NCBI GenBank assembly: GCA_023333565.1
Contig: JAJKFH010003599.1
Location: 620,001 to 684,000, forward strand
Length of the DNA stretch: 64,000 bases
DNA from: Puffinus mauretanicus
Taxonomy: Eukaryota; Chordata; Aves; Procellariiformes; Procellariidae
Reading direction: 5' to 3'
Part shown: one piece after another, positions 1 through 11,914 of the stretch
Position numbering within the stretch: the stretch's first letter is position 1
How the letters are laid out: every line of letters starts with the position of its first letter
The notes under the pieces: model-generated
Databases searched by the model: none
What the model was told of the DNA's origin: nothing
The model's input: only the letters and a program-made list of their open reading frames with translations
Position numbers and translations under genes: made by a program

Positions 1-1100
1 GAAGACTTCATCTGGTTAAATCAAATGCATTTGTTTACCACGTTTTCCAGAGTTTCTGAACTCTTCCTGGTAGGTACCACAGCTAAAACTGTATTTACTA
101 AGGTGATGCTTTACTAAGATATTTATTTTTATGAGAAAGAAATGTGGGATCTTCTTCACTGTTTATGTGAATATAGCACTTGATCTATTCCCAATTACTT
201 GCATAGGTTATCTGTCAGTCAGTTTATAGTTCAGCTTCTTTTAAAACATACTGTATACTGATGCTCGCTCAAGCTTTCTGCGTTTTCACTTTGACTGGCT
301 TATCTGTTTGGCATTAGAAATGTCACAGTTTACTTTGAAAGAATGCTTGTTTGCTAAAATAATAAAACTTGACTGAATAGTGGAGGCAATGCCTGGGAAG
401 TGAGTTTTGAGCTGAAAAAAACTGATATTCTTTGTGAATATTTGAATGTAACTCCTTCATCCACTGAGTAGAACAGAAAAATGTTATGAGACTTTTTTTT
501 AATTGGGTCTGCCAGCCAGAATTTCAAATATTAAAATACTCTTTATAAGCTGCTTGTGAATAAGGAATAGGATAAGAATTAGTCGGAACTTTAGCAATAA
601 TTTACATGTAATAAATTTTCTGCAGTTGCAGCTCTTCTATGAAGTAGCATACCCACAAATGCAGTTGTTATGTGAAGCCTCATTTGGATCTTGCTTGCGC
701 AATTTTATTGTATTTTAGTGGAATTTTAATATAATCATGGAAATAACTATGTCAGATTAGCCCAAACAAACTGTAGAAAAATGAAGGACTATTCTTTTCA
801 GTGAAGTTACTGCAGGCTCATAGGATTCTGAGTAACATTAGGTAGATTTGGTTTTCACTCAGCCTATGTTATTTTCAGAATGACAAGCTTGTAGAATCAG
901 CAGGGAAAGCGTTGGCACTAATTATGACTAATCTTTAACTGTATTGCATGAAGCATTTAAGTGCTGTGTAGTCTGAGATATTCAATTTTACATGTTCTCA
1001 AAGCTTTTTTTTTAAGTGGCGGTCTTAGAATGTAACGATAGTATGGTATTTTTAAAATATACCGAGCCTTTTTCAGGAGAGATGTAAAATTAGAGTAAAT

Positions 1101-1108
1101 TGACGTCA
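1101..1108. promoter_or_regulatory. Full palindromic CRE-like octamer TGACGTCA
   Basis: TGACGTCA is the full CREB/ATF consensus. Its neighbourhood (TTGACGTCAGTGGGACT, 1100-1116) also resembles a common sauropsid repeat word 'ttgacttcagtgggact', so it may have arisen by mutation within a repeat relic rather than as a promoter element. No promoter or start site was recognised nearby. Confidence 0.25.
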
Positions 1109-1270
1109 GTGGGACTATCTTCGTTCAAACCAAAACATAAATTGTGGCTCTCCAGATCGGCTGAATTTTCACTCTGGCTTTTCACGAGTGGTTAGCAGCA
1201 TAAATGTAAAAATGCGTGTTTACAAAATATGCATGACTTCTACAGAAATTCTCTATTTTTGGAAATTCTC

Positions 1271-1351
1271 CATATATACATGTCTCCATGTATATATACA
1301 CATTGTCTCCAAATGTGTGTATATATATGTATGTATGTATATATGTGTGTG
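1271..1351. repeat. TA/TG-rich microsatellite with perfect 11-bp hairpin
   Basis: An alternating purine-pyrimidine stretch. ATATATACATG (1272-1282) and CATGTATATAT (1287-1297) pair perfectly over 11 bases with a TCTC loop. A second overlapping imperfect inverted repeat lies between TATATATACACATT (1291-1304) and the mirrored AATGTG...TATATA that follows. Such DNA is prone to extrude cruciforms and to vary in length. Confidence 0.8.
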
Positions 1352-4329
1352 AGGACTAGAAAAATAAACTTAGGCAACTTCTGAAATCTTATTCATACAG
1401 GCAGAACTTTATCCTGAGGAAAGTGGACATGGTTGGTTTCAGAGTTTTTCCATAGATGAGCTTGCTTAAGTGCAACTTTAAATCTTGACTGCTTGGTGGT
1501 TGTAATTCTCAAAGGACTTTTCTTAAAATGGACACCGGGGGCTGCCTAAAAATAAAACTGGCTCAATTTCTTTGAGTTTTTTCTCTTTTTGAGTTAAAAC
1601 TTACCCATACAGCCAAATGAGTCAGTTTCATCTTCTCCGTGTACAGCTGGTGTGATGGAAAGAAATGGTCTTTTTAAATAGCCGTGACAGTCATAGTTAT
1701 TGCAAAAGGGTGAATGGGGGAGGAAAATTAAAGAAATTAATTGGGAAAAAGTCTAGGCCAACGATGACTAGTAGTGTGATAACTTACAGTAAAGAGAAAA
1801 TGACTTAAACCATGACATGAAAGCCGTGTGTTTATAAAAACTCATAGTGGCAGTGCCCTACATTTTGTCCTTGCTCTACATTATACTGGCATGATGACTG
1901 GGAGAACTCAAGTCTATGTATTCACCATTAAAATTAAATTTTAAAAAAACCTTACTTATCAGACTTAACATCAAGTCACTGAAATCTTTTGAAATGCTAA
2001 GAGATGAGTAAACCTGTTTTACAAATATACAAACCATGTAGGAACGGAAATCATCAGTATGCAGAGTTTTACATTTTGTTTTTCAGGTGAGGAGGTTTAC
2101 TTGTATCCTGAGGGTGCGATATTCCTATATTTGCCCAGTCTTCTCCATAATGACTTCACCAATTACAGGATCATGCCTAGTTTTTACACAGATCAGAAAA
2201 TACCTTGTTCAGTCAAAGTGGCATCTAATTTTCCCATATGCTTTTAAACTGTGCAGTTAACTAAGATCTTGAGTCTCTGTTGAATTCCCACCAGCATTCT
2301 TAGTTTGTCTTGCACATTATTTTAGTAAAACCTGTTTTACAGGACTGTCCAAGAGACAAGGGGAAAATAATTGCATATGGAAGAGAACTTTTTTAAAAAT
2401 AATGGATGTTCTTACTGTTTCGTTTGAGGAAAAAAAATCTGTTAGACCCGCCAATAAAGAATTAAACTATTTAGAAGAGATCTTCAATAAAATTCTAAAT
2501 CCACTTTGAAGTATTGGAAAAGGCATAGAAGGAAGGTCTGCCCTTTGTTTCTGTCACTGTTTGTTCTTTTTTTCTTCTCCGCCCTTTTCTTCTCGGCTCC
2601 CCAGAGGCCTTTGCTTACAGTGTGGTAGTGATATTGTGTGTATCACAAAAAAGCAAACACAGTAGTTCAGTTGTAATCTTAGCTTCTACTACCCACACAG
2701 ATTCATGAACTCTCTTCCCTTAACCTTGCATATTGGTAACTGGGAAGCTTGGAAGGACAAGTAAGATAGAAAAGAAAGTTATGTACCATACTGAGCTTCT
2801 ATTATTCCTTGTTTTTCAAAGGTGACAAAAAGAAATTTCACCCCCAAAAAAACAGATCAGAGAGTTGAAATGGTCCCTGCCAGGTTCCTACTGATGTTTC
2901 CTGGAGAAATGCTCTGGGTATGATTTTACTTCTACTCTCTCTTGTCTGTCATCTTCTGGCCTAGCCCCCCTAACCTCCCATGTCAGTCACAGGCAGAAGT
3001 GCTGAGCTCTCTGTTCTCTGAACTAGGTTATGAAATGATACACCTGCTGAATAGGAGACGCTGTATTGATATGGTTGAATAGGAAGCAAGAGATTCGACT
3101 ATGACTAAGGGCATCTCTGTGGCTCTTGTCTTCACAGGGCTTTGGATTCCATAGCAGTATGTCTAATGGAAAAGAAGAATAAACAGGAGAACTGAGCTCA
3201 CTTTTCTACAGAGCATTCATCTGGAGCACCTTTCTTGGGCACACTGCTGCGGGCTTGCGGCTGCTAGAATGCATGCTAGTAATGGACTGACAAGCAATGG
3301 TGTTCAGCCATGGTGTGAGAACTTCACTGTGCAAAAACTTGCTGTCTCTGATTATTTCAGGTCCGTTTGGTATTGGACAACTGGCTATTCAGGGCAACTG
3401 GGATGGAAATCTAATCTGCAAAAGATGTTTACTGTAACATCCTGGGAACCTTCTCAATGCCCAACACTTACTGCTTTCCTTTTGTGCATAGACAGAGTTT
3501 CCAAAATACATGGGTCTCTTCAGTGGGCATACACTTCTATTTGTTATTTCCTAGTGCCAATGCAAATGCTTCAGCTTCAGAGGCACTGAAAGGCCTCTGT
3601 CACCTTTGTGGAAGATATTTTCATACAATTGAGTGTGCAGAGCTGGGGTTTTGCATCATACAGAAGTATCTGGAACCATAAAAGTCTGCTGGAATGGATA
3701 ATAGAGCATGGCCACTGTGGATTGTGATGAGATGGTTCATTGTTATTGTGTGAGACTGGATGTACCACTTTCTTTCTGGGCTATGAGCCTGTTTACTAGG
3801 CACTTAGGCATTGGAAAGAGATGCTGTAAACATGAATGCAAACTGTCACAGCAAAATATCTGTTGAAGCCCAGAAAATGAAGTTAGAAACGAATTACTTT
3901 CATGTTGAAGACCAGGCCTATTGAAATTCATATAATGTAACCATATTAACACATGTGGTTATTAATAGAAATGGATAGTACAGTTGTGCTATTTCTAAGC
4001 TATTTTCAAACAGCTTTCCTGGCTGCATGACTTTGAAAGAGCTTGTAAATAGGTTGCCTGAGCTGGGGTGCTTGTCTTGTGTATTCTTACTTGCTGCTGT
4101 TACTGGACAGTTTGGTTGTAACCCTATGACTTTTTGAAAAACAGCAACAAAAAAGGGCGCTCACATCTGTTTGTGTCTGCAGTTCTGCATTGTGTCCCCC
4201 TCCAAGGCCAACACAGCCTTGTCCATTGAGAAATGCTCCAGGGAACTGTTCCTCTAAACCTCTTTGCAATCCTCCACCAGCATGAGTTCAGTATTTCCTG
4301 GAACAAAGCTTCTTTGCTGATTTCAAAAT

Positions 4330-4352
4330 TCACCCGTTTATTTCACGGGTGA
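4330..4352. repeat. 8-bp inverted repeat
   Basis: TCACCCGT (4330-4337) and ACGGGTGA (4345-4352) pair perfectly across a 7-base T-rich loop. It contains two CpG-bearing arms in otherwise CpG-poor DNA. Confidence 0.7.
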
Positions 4353-5413
4353 TGAATCTTTGAACAAACCATAGCTGATAATTAAAATGTAGAAAGCCCA
4401 GATACTTACCGTCCTATTGCTAGTCTGCTGTGTTTCTGTTCCTACACTTTTGAAAAACATTAGCGCCTTCTATTCACTTAGCTGTGACAAAGTTCACTTC
4501 CAAGAGAGCCTTTTCTGCCTTCCCTCTGGCTGCCAAGAGGTTTCCTAAGTTACTATCCTCAGCACTGCTGCTCTGTAACAAAGGCAGGTGCGTGGGCAGC
4601 TGACTTCTGTGCAGAGGGAAGCAGCCCCTGGATTGGTAACTGCATGGGTGTGCTTTCAACTGGATGCCCCTGGAAGGCATTCGTGGGAGACGTTATCCCT
4701 GATGGGAGTCGGCACCAAATACAGGCAGACAGTGCGGAATGAGGGAGATGCTCAGTTCTGTTGTTTAGCAGCATTGTCTCTGCCTGTTGATGCGGGAATA
4801 GAACAGAAGATGGTCCTAAGAGAGCTGCTTTTTCTTGCACTATGCATACTGAACTGCTATCTTTGATTTCAATTATCTTTTTTTACGACACCTATAAATT
4901 AGGATAAAGTGCATTGCCAAATTAGAGGAATTCTGCAGTGCTTGTTCCAGAGCTGTAAACATTTTGAAATGCTTTGGGACACTTACCTCATGAAATCTCA
5001 ACTTCAGTAAAAGCTGAATGCAGGAACTAGCCAATATTCACTTTTTCAGTTGTTTTTGCTCTCTTTATTTGCTCCTTCAAATATTGCATATCGGATGCAA
5101 TCTGTTTCACTTTTAACCTACATGGGGTATGCTAGAATTTAAACCGCCCATCTTGCTTAACCGTAGGGCAAGAGAAGAGAAAGAAGAATAAGTGTGAACA
5201 GCAGAGCAGGCATGAAGACAACAAACTTAGCTGACTTCTGGAATTGCAGCTGGAATGTTGTGGAATTTGATACAGATGGAAAATAGAAGTTGAAAAGCAT
5301 AAAATTTCCAGTGTGGGTGCCATTTTGAGTAGGCTGTGTGGGTGGAGAGTGGTGCTAAATGCCAAGCTAAGCATTTGAGAGTCTCTTTCCAACTAGTAAC
5401 AGACAGCTAGCAA

Positions 5414-5431
5414 GGGGGGGGGGGGGGGGGG
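5414..5431 (+). repeat. Poly-G run of 18
   Basis: An uninterrupted run of 18 G. Long G homopolymers can fold as intramolecular quadruplexes and are a frequent site of sequencing or assembly length error, so the exact length is uncertain. Confidence 0.9.
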
Positions 5432-5947
5432 AAGAATAGTTTAAATGTCCCAATGCAGCTGTTTTGTAATAAATCACTAATAGTTACTGGTAAAGCTCAG
5501 CTCATCAGCATTTGCTGATTTCTTGTCCATAGAGTTCTTTTCCATGGTAGTTTCAGTATGATTTTTATGATATCCTTATTTAATATCTTACTGCATGAAG
5601 TCAGATAGATCATGTGGCTCTGAAATCTTTTTTTGATCAGACTATATGACATATAGCAAAAGTGGTTTTGAGTATTCTGGTTAACTATCATTCTTCAGTG
5701 TGAAAGTAGCATTACTTCTAAGAATGAAGTGCTGTTCCTTATAGGGTGAGCATGTAATACTAGTGTTACTGGACATCTCTGCTCCTGTTTTGTTCTCAGA
5801 TCCTCGGTTCAAGTTCTGATGCTTTGTTTTGGCATCAGGCCCAGTTCCAGGAGCAGATCTTTTCATTTGCTCCAGATGTATTTCCTGTGTGTTCATGTGA
5901 CTCTCCTTCAAAAAAAGAATGAGCATGCAGCAAACAATTAATAATTT

Positions 5948-5960
5948 AAAAAAAAAAAAA
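5948..5960 (+). repeat. Poly-A tract of 13
   Basis: Thirteen A, followed by CAAAAACAAG. No retrotransposed gene body was recognised upstream. Confidence 0.85.
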
Positions 5961-7170
5961 CAAAAACAAGTGGCTTTCCCTTTAGGAAACAGCTCCAGTA
6001 ACTTGTAAGAGGCAGTTCCCTACTTTGAGAGTGCATGACACTACTTAGGCTGTCTGGTACATTATCAGATGGAGGAAAAGGGGAAGGTCAAAGGTATTCT
6101 GCTTGATAGTCACTAAGTATTGAGAGTGTCCTTGGCTACTTGTCAATGAAAGGTAGATCCCAAATGACCTCAAAGAATCTGATATTCAAGATGGACTCGT
6201 GCCCCTTTGATGGCAGAAATCCTTTGTAATGAATGGCCCAAAACTTTTCTTCCCTCATGTGAGGCTTTAGAAGAAGCTGTAAAGGCTTTTGAATATTTAT
6301 ATATATAATAGTTCTGGATCAAATTTTAACTAAATGGATGTCATTCGTATTAAGAAAGTGTTCCTTAATTTTTCAGAAGGCTCTGATTATTAAAATGCAG
6401 AGCATCTCTATTGTAATGCGAACAATATTAACTCTGTGTGTGTGTCGGAAACAGGGTATAAGGGTTGTAATCACTTGGCTTTTATTGTTCTAGGAGAAAC
6501 TTTTTGTTAGTCTTAGCTTCTGAGAGGAAGGTGTAGTTCTCGCAATCCTACCTTCTACAAAAGACTACAAAAATCCCTCACAGTAATATTTGAAAATCCG
6601 CTTTCAGCTACAACAAGAAAATAAGGCTGTGCTATAAGTAGTGCATACCAGAAGTGGAAATGACTCAGTTCAACAGGCTTCCCAAATTTATAGGTGGTTC
6701 CCTTCAGAGAGAACTGACACTGCAATGCATGTGGTAATTATCTCTGTGAAAGAAGTACACATGCTCTTGTGATTGAAATTAGAATTTAAGAGCAGCGTTG
6801 GGTGTGAGGCAATAATTGGGAAGTCATTTGAGATGCAAAAGCAGTGAAAATGGGCTGGGTCTGTATACAACCGGAAACTATAACCATGGGTTGTTGTTCA
6901 TAAATAATATTAACATCAAGTTTTCCTTCCACTGAATTTTAAATGGTAAATATAGGGCTTGGAGGAGGGAGGTTGGTTGTTCTTTTATCCTACACATTTG
7001 TAAAGTATTTGGAATGCAGTCCTGGTGCTTCCAAGTCTTCCTGCTGCAGCTGGGGGAGAGACATCGTAATGCTGATGTCTGTTCACAACTGGCTGTGTTC
7101 TGAAATCATAGCCCAAGCAAAGGGAAATGCATAATTTTACCACCTCTCCCAGCTGTCGTCACAAGAAACA

Positions 7171-7196
7171 CTGACTCAGACACACCTGTGAGTCAG
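7171..7196. promoter_or_regulatory. Paired AP-1 sites in inverted arrangement around an E-box
   Basis: CTGACTCA (7171-7178) and TGAGTCAG (7189-7196) form a perfect 8-bp inverted repeat with a 10-base spacer. Each arm contains the AP-1/NF-E2 core TGACTCA or its complement, and the spacer contains an E-box CACCTG at 7183-7188. Such clustering is typical of regulatory DNA, but function is inferred only from motif content. Confidence 0.4.
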
Positions 7197-8652
7197 AATT
7201 CCTCTGGTTTCCTTCCTGCTGCCTGGTGGTAGTAATTTGCCTCTTATTTCAACTGTAACCTTTCCTGCTGTTTTCAACCCCTGCATTTTCTCACTTAATC
7301 TGAACAGGCAGCAGAAGTGAAATTAAGCTGTCTCTTACTGTCCTCTTCTAACCCGTCTATTCTGAAAAGAGGGCAAACAGTCAGAAAAGTACTGTGTTCC
7401 TCTGTGCTTAAGCACAAAATTTGGGTAGACAGTAAAGAATTATAAAGGGACTTCTCTTTTTCTCTGAACTGATAAGTAACCAAGTCATAAGCTACATCAA
7501 CAGGAACTGGACTGAAGAAAATCAAAGGTCACGATGTTTCTTAAATGCAGAGGAGACTCTTACACAAGCTGCTTCTCTGAAGGATAGCTATGTGGTTTAT
7601 TTAAATTAGTTTTCTTTCCTCTTGTTTCACAGGCAGTTGTGCTCTTGACTGAGCTTCTGTTGTTGCGTTACACTTTTACTTTCCAGAACATAATTCGCTA
7701 TTGATTTTTAACCTCCTCTTAAAAGTATGTACTCTTTCAGCGTATTTTTTTTAAACACAATCCATTTATTTTGGTGCTTCACTTTTTGGTTGTCTGCCTT
7801 GGTTCCTCCGAAGGGTCTGATAGAAGTGCTGAATTACCTATTTGGCTGAGATGTTTCAAGTTGGGTATCTGAAATAGGAGATAATTTAGGAGGAAAAATG
7901 ATGTCTTTGCATTGATAATTGTAATGATAGAATACCTATTTAGACATGCAGACAATAATCTCTAACAAGTAAAAAAAAAACCCACCCTACAATATATTTA
8001 GACATCAGTAAGAAATGAAATGAGTTAACACAGGAGAAACAAATGGTCTGTGGTTAATTCGATCACTTCCTTTGCTACAAAAAAGCAATCATCAAGTTTT
8101 AGAAGACTTATTCAGATGTGACGGGGACAGCCCCTAAGCAACAGTAGCAGGAACATCCACCAGTAATCGTTTTCCTTTGCCAGTTTTTATTCCAGTCCTG
8201 CAATTGTTCTGCTCATAAAAAGGAAAAATGACAAAGATGGTTTTGTTTGAACAATGACAGTCAGACTAAATGCTCAGAAGTATAGCTGCTGAAACTTCTT
8301 AGAGATTTAAATTTTCATTAAAAAATACTTTATAATAAAATGTAGCATATGTAACATAACTAACAAACCCTGTGCAGAAGTTGTCTTTGCTTTCCTTTTA
8401 TTAAGCACAACCTGCTTCAAGCTCGGGAATACCAGAACAAGAAATACGGGTGTTAAAATGCTAAGTGCCTTTTGCTTTATGAGAATAGAGGGACAGAATC
8501 AGAGAATCCTATACAAGTTTTGGTTACTTAAAATTCAGCATGGTTTGGATTCTAAACTATACACAGAAATTTAAATTTGAGATGGAACCAGCGCTAAAAG
8601 AGGCATATCTTATGGCTCTGATTTTGAGTCAGATTAAGAAAGCAGAAATCGT

Positions 8653-8672
8653 AAAAAAAAAAAAAAAAAAAA
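8653..8672 (+). repeat. Poly-A tract of 20
   Basis: Twenty uninterrupted A. The 300 bases upstream show no recognisable processed pseudogene or SINE, so it is called only as a homopolymer. Confidence 0.9.
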
Positions 8673-9697
8673 TCATTAATTTTATCATCTAACCCAAAAT
8701 CTAGTAATACAGTCTAAGAGCTTGGCCCTGGAAGATCTGAAACAACTCTGATCCTGTTTCAGTACCAAGTCTGAATTTGGCTGTTGTTCAAAATACAGAT
8801 TAAGAGAGTACATCCATGGCATATTTTTCATTTTAAACAGCTTATTCGTTATTTGATAAGCAGAGTCATTATTTCCTCTTCACCCCACATCCCAGTGCTT
8901 TCACACCGAATGGCCACTTCATTATGCATTAACTTTTTGCATACAAAAATGTCCTGTTTAATTTGCAAATTCAGTATATGGAACTGGCCTTTCCCTTTAT
9001 AACCAGTCGGAGTATCTCTGCAAACATTTAGTAATAAAACCTGCAGTCGTTTTTCTTTGTAAACACTTAACTCTTAAAAGTTTGTTGAAAAGTTTGTCAT
9101 TGCACGGCAAACAATCCTTTGGGGTGTTCTGCTAGGTTGAGAGATGGTCTGCCTGGATTTGGTATTCATTCAGGCCTTCTCACCTTCAAAGGCTTGTCTT
9201 CCTGAGCAGTTGCTACATTCTTTGCTTACTTGGCATCATCATCAGCGTGCAAGAAATTTCACAGTAAGTAAATGCAACCCACTCACCAATGACCCACACT
9301 GACGAGGCTCAAAGCTACCAAGTTCTTAAGGTAAAAAGACCAAAAGGGTTAGCCACTAGGAATCCCAGAGCAAAAGTAGCTTCTGTAATGCAACACAATG
9401 TCACAGAGTATAGAACTCTGTCAGTGGGTACGTGCACGTCTGTGTGACATTTAATGAAAGCTTTCAAAGAAGCCGCCTCTTAATCTGATTACTACCAAAA
9501 GATCGGCACTTTTGCTAATGGTAACAGGCTTTCAGTGTATTATCTTTGCACTGCAGCAAGAAAAATGCATTGGTCGGTAGTCTTTGTTATATATAATTTG
9601 CTGCCTTTCCATCTTGGGACAGAATTCTGATCTTTAGTTCGTTTAAGTTCTCTACCAGATATTCGTGTATTCACCTCTTTTAGGATGTGAGACCTAA

Positions 9698-9758
9698 TTT
9701 TGTTTTGGTTTGGTTTGGGTTTTTTGGTGGGGGTGTGTGGGGGGGTGTGTGCATTTTT
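9698..9758 (+). repeat. G/T-rich low-complexity tract
   Basis: Runs of TTTTGG and TTTGGG units passing into GGTGGGGGTGTGTGGGGGGG. Strong strand asymmetry (almost no A or C) and several G runs of three or more make quadruplex formation on this strand plausible. The complementary strand gives a spurious long lysine/proline-rich open frame. Confidence 0.8.
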
Positions 9759-10491
9759 TGTGAATTTGCTTTGGATGGTGCTGGCCATCCTCCAGTTATC
9801 TTCCGTGATGAAAGTGGGCATTTGCAACCAAGAAGCTGCTAGCATTTGCAGTAAATCTTTTCTTAAGCACCTAGTATTGCATGTAGTTGAAAGTGTTTTG
9901 GTTTGGTTTTGGGGTTTTTTGCCATAAGCCATAAAAATCTCCTAGGACAGCTACATGAAAAGTGTGAAACAGAACTCGGGGGAAGAAATAGAGTAGTCAT
10001 GACATTCTTTTTATCTTGGGTTTTTTTTCCTTCTCATTTCAACTACGTTGCATTTAAAGACTAACATACTGAATCTCCAAGCGTAGGTGGAAATATTGAG
10101 GGCAACTGACATGAAGTTTTGCTAGTAACAAATAATTATAATCTATAAACTCTTCCAAAGATCTTTCTCGGTCAGATGAGTAACCAGTTTGCAAGAAGAA
10201 TTGTGGCAAGCGCAGCATAAACCATGAACATGGTTCAGTTAAAAGTAGGTACATTGTATTAAAGAATACATTTTACTTGGATATTCATAAATATATGAAT
10301 TTAACAGATTATACTCCTTTAGCAAGCAATTTGTAATAGTTTATTTTCTGTATTATTGCTGTTTGTATTATTAACAGACTGCCTCTACACCTGATCTCAT
10401 ACCCTCTGTTAAGTTGAGTAAGAGTCTGCATCAGCCAGCATAGTCTATTCTCTCTCTTCCTCTTTTTGGGACATTTACCACTACAACTTAC

Positions 10492-10640
10492 ACTTTTGGG
10501 AAGCACCACAGATATAAGTTTTCGACTGCCATCTGGCCAGTCTACTTTCAAATGGGCTCCAGATCCTGGGATGCTTACATTACATAGACCATTAACGGAT
10601 GGAGGAATTCTTTTCAGAAGCAGGAAATGGTAGCAGCTGA
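10492..10640 (-). other. Exon-like open segment followed by GTAAGT
   Basis: On the minus strand a frame stays open from 10650 to 10309 and includes the non-repetitive stretch NVSIPGSGAHLKVDWPDGSR. A consensus 5' splice donor GTAAGT lies at 10491-10486 immediately after ...VVLPKS. A possible acceptor, CAG after a T/C-biased stretch, lies near 10640. I do not recognise a protein family. Against an exon: the 113-codon length is within chance range for this window, and the underlying DNA TTCAAATGGGCTCCAGATCC loosely resembles an old repeat word. Confidence 0.2.
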
Positions 10641-11885
10641 ATAGGAACATATTTTTATTCTACCAAGGGTTCAAAGCATACTTTCAACGCCCAAGCATGT
10701 TTTTCTGCTTGCATTTTGATTTCTATTATTTATGTGCTTTTGGAATGAGCTTGTGCATGGTTTTCTCCATGAATTGAGCCACCAAGTATTTGGGTCAAAC
10801 TCCTGCCTGCTAGAAAATATTTCATCATGGACGCATCATTTTCAGGATAGGTATATAAAACTTAGCAGGCAAATACTTAAAAACTCTTAATTTTATTGCA
10901 TTTGGAAATCTAAGACTCGATGAAGGTGAATAACTCGTGATCTTGAATGATAGAAAGTGGCAATAGTAATACACTGCAAGTAAGTGTAGCTCCTATTTTA
11001 AAATATATCGAAATTATATGATGGTAGTATTTTTCAGGCTCTGAAAAACTTAAAATCTCTGACAGTTGTGGAAATCTTATGTGCTCTCTACCCCTAATAA
11101 TGATTGTAGTCATTGTACATTCATGTTCTAAAGAATTTCATTAGTCTCTGGCAATGTGGCTTCACAAAGATCTTGACTCAGATTCTGAAAGATGCCCGTG
11201 ATTAGTTTTCAAGAGTGACTTAAACATTTGGGGCTGCAAGTTCCCTTTACGAATAGGAGTTAGGAGCCCTTGTCGGGTCCTTTCTGTTATTTATAGTAAG
11301 TCAAGAGTGGGTGTTACAGGCTAACCTTATAAAACAATTTTATATGATATACTCCAACTATTTGCATAAGCCTAGGCTGGGCCACTTAATGCAGGTAATC
11401 ATCGATGTGTTTGCAGGGTTGACATCTAGAGGAAACAAGAAAATTGGGAACATGTGGTGAACATAATTCTAGCTTTTTGCTAGATAGTTCCTGTTAGAGT
11501 TATATACGTCAATGTGATTTACAGTGAAGTGAGTGTTGCCAATCTCTCCTGGTCATCCTGTAAAAGCATGTCTGTCTCTCTATGACTGAGAGGTGAGTGA
11601 AGGAGCTTTGCAGCCCGTACCACCAAACCCAAGGCAACTGCAACATTGCAACAGTCATTTCTATTGCTAAGGTCCTTGCTTCTTTCAAGTATTTACTGCT
11701 CCAGTGTCACCTTAAGCGTAATAGGACCTGGAAAACAGAACTGATCCTTTTCCTATAAAAATGTCCCTTTGTCTCTTCTTTGGGAATGCTGTAAGGAAGC
11801 ATACTGTGTATAAAAGGACTTCCTTCCAAATTTAAGCAGGAAGAGAAGTACATGTTTGTACACAAGGATAGAATTAACAGCAAAC

Positions 11886-11914
11886 CTTCCTTTCCTCCCC
11901 CTTCCCCCCCCCCG
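11886..11914 (+). repeat. Pyrimidine/poly-C tract
   Basis: About 29 bases of C and T, including a run of ten C. The complement is G-rich. Confidence 0.8.

Larger units (their letters stand above)
1..5413. other. Unique non-coding DNA
   Basis: AT-leaning sequence with many AATAAA words and T runs but no recognised gene, exon pair or transposon body. The overlapping 60-106-codon frames at 3.2-4.9 kb occur on both strands and in several phases, as expected by chance. Apart from the TA/TG locus at 1.27 kb, the CRE octamer and the hairpin at 4.33 kb, nothing was seen. Confidence 0.6.
5432..9697. other. Unique non-coding DNA
   Basis: No open frame here exceeds about 80 codons and none has a recognisable domain. 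It contains two poly-A tracts and the AP-1/E-box palindrome at 7.17 kb. No RNA gene was seen. Confidence 0.6.

Noticed and set aside
4559..4866. Overlapping 92- and 93-codon frames on opposite strands
   Set aside because: Mutual overlap, no domain and no splice or promoter signals.
8653..8672. Poly-A run as tail of a processed retrogene
   Set aside because: No gene-like sequence or polyadenylation signal at the right distance was recognised upstream.
9540..9932. 130-codon minus-strand open frame
   Set aside because: It crosses the G/T-rich tract, which yields a low-complexity lysine/proline/asparagine peptide on the complement. No domain.
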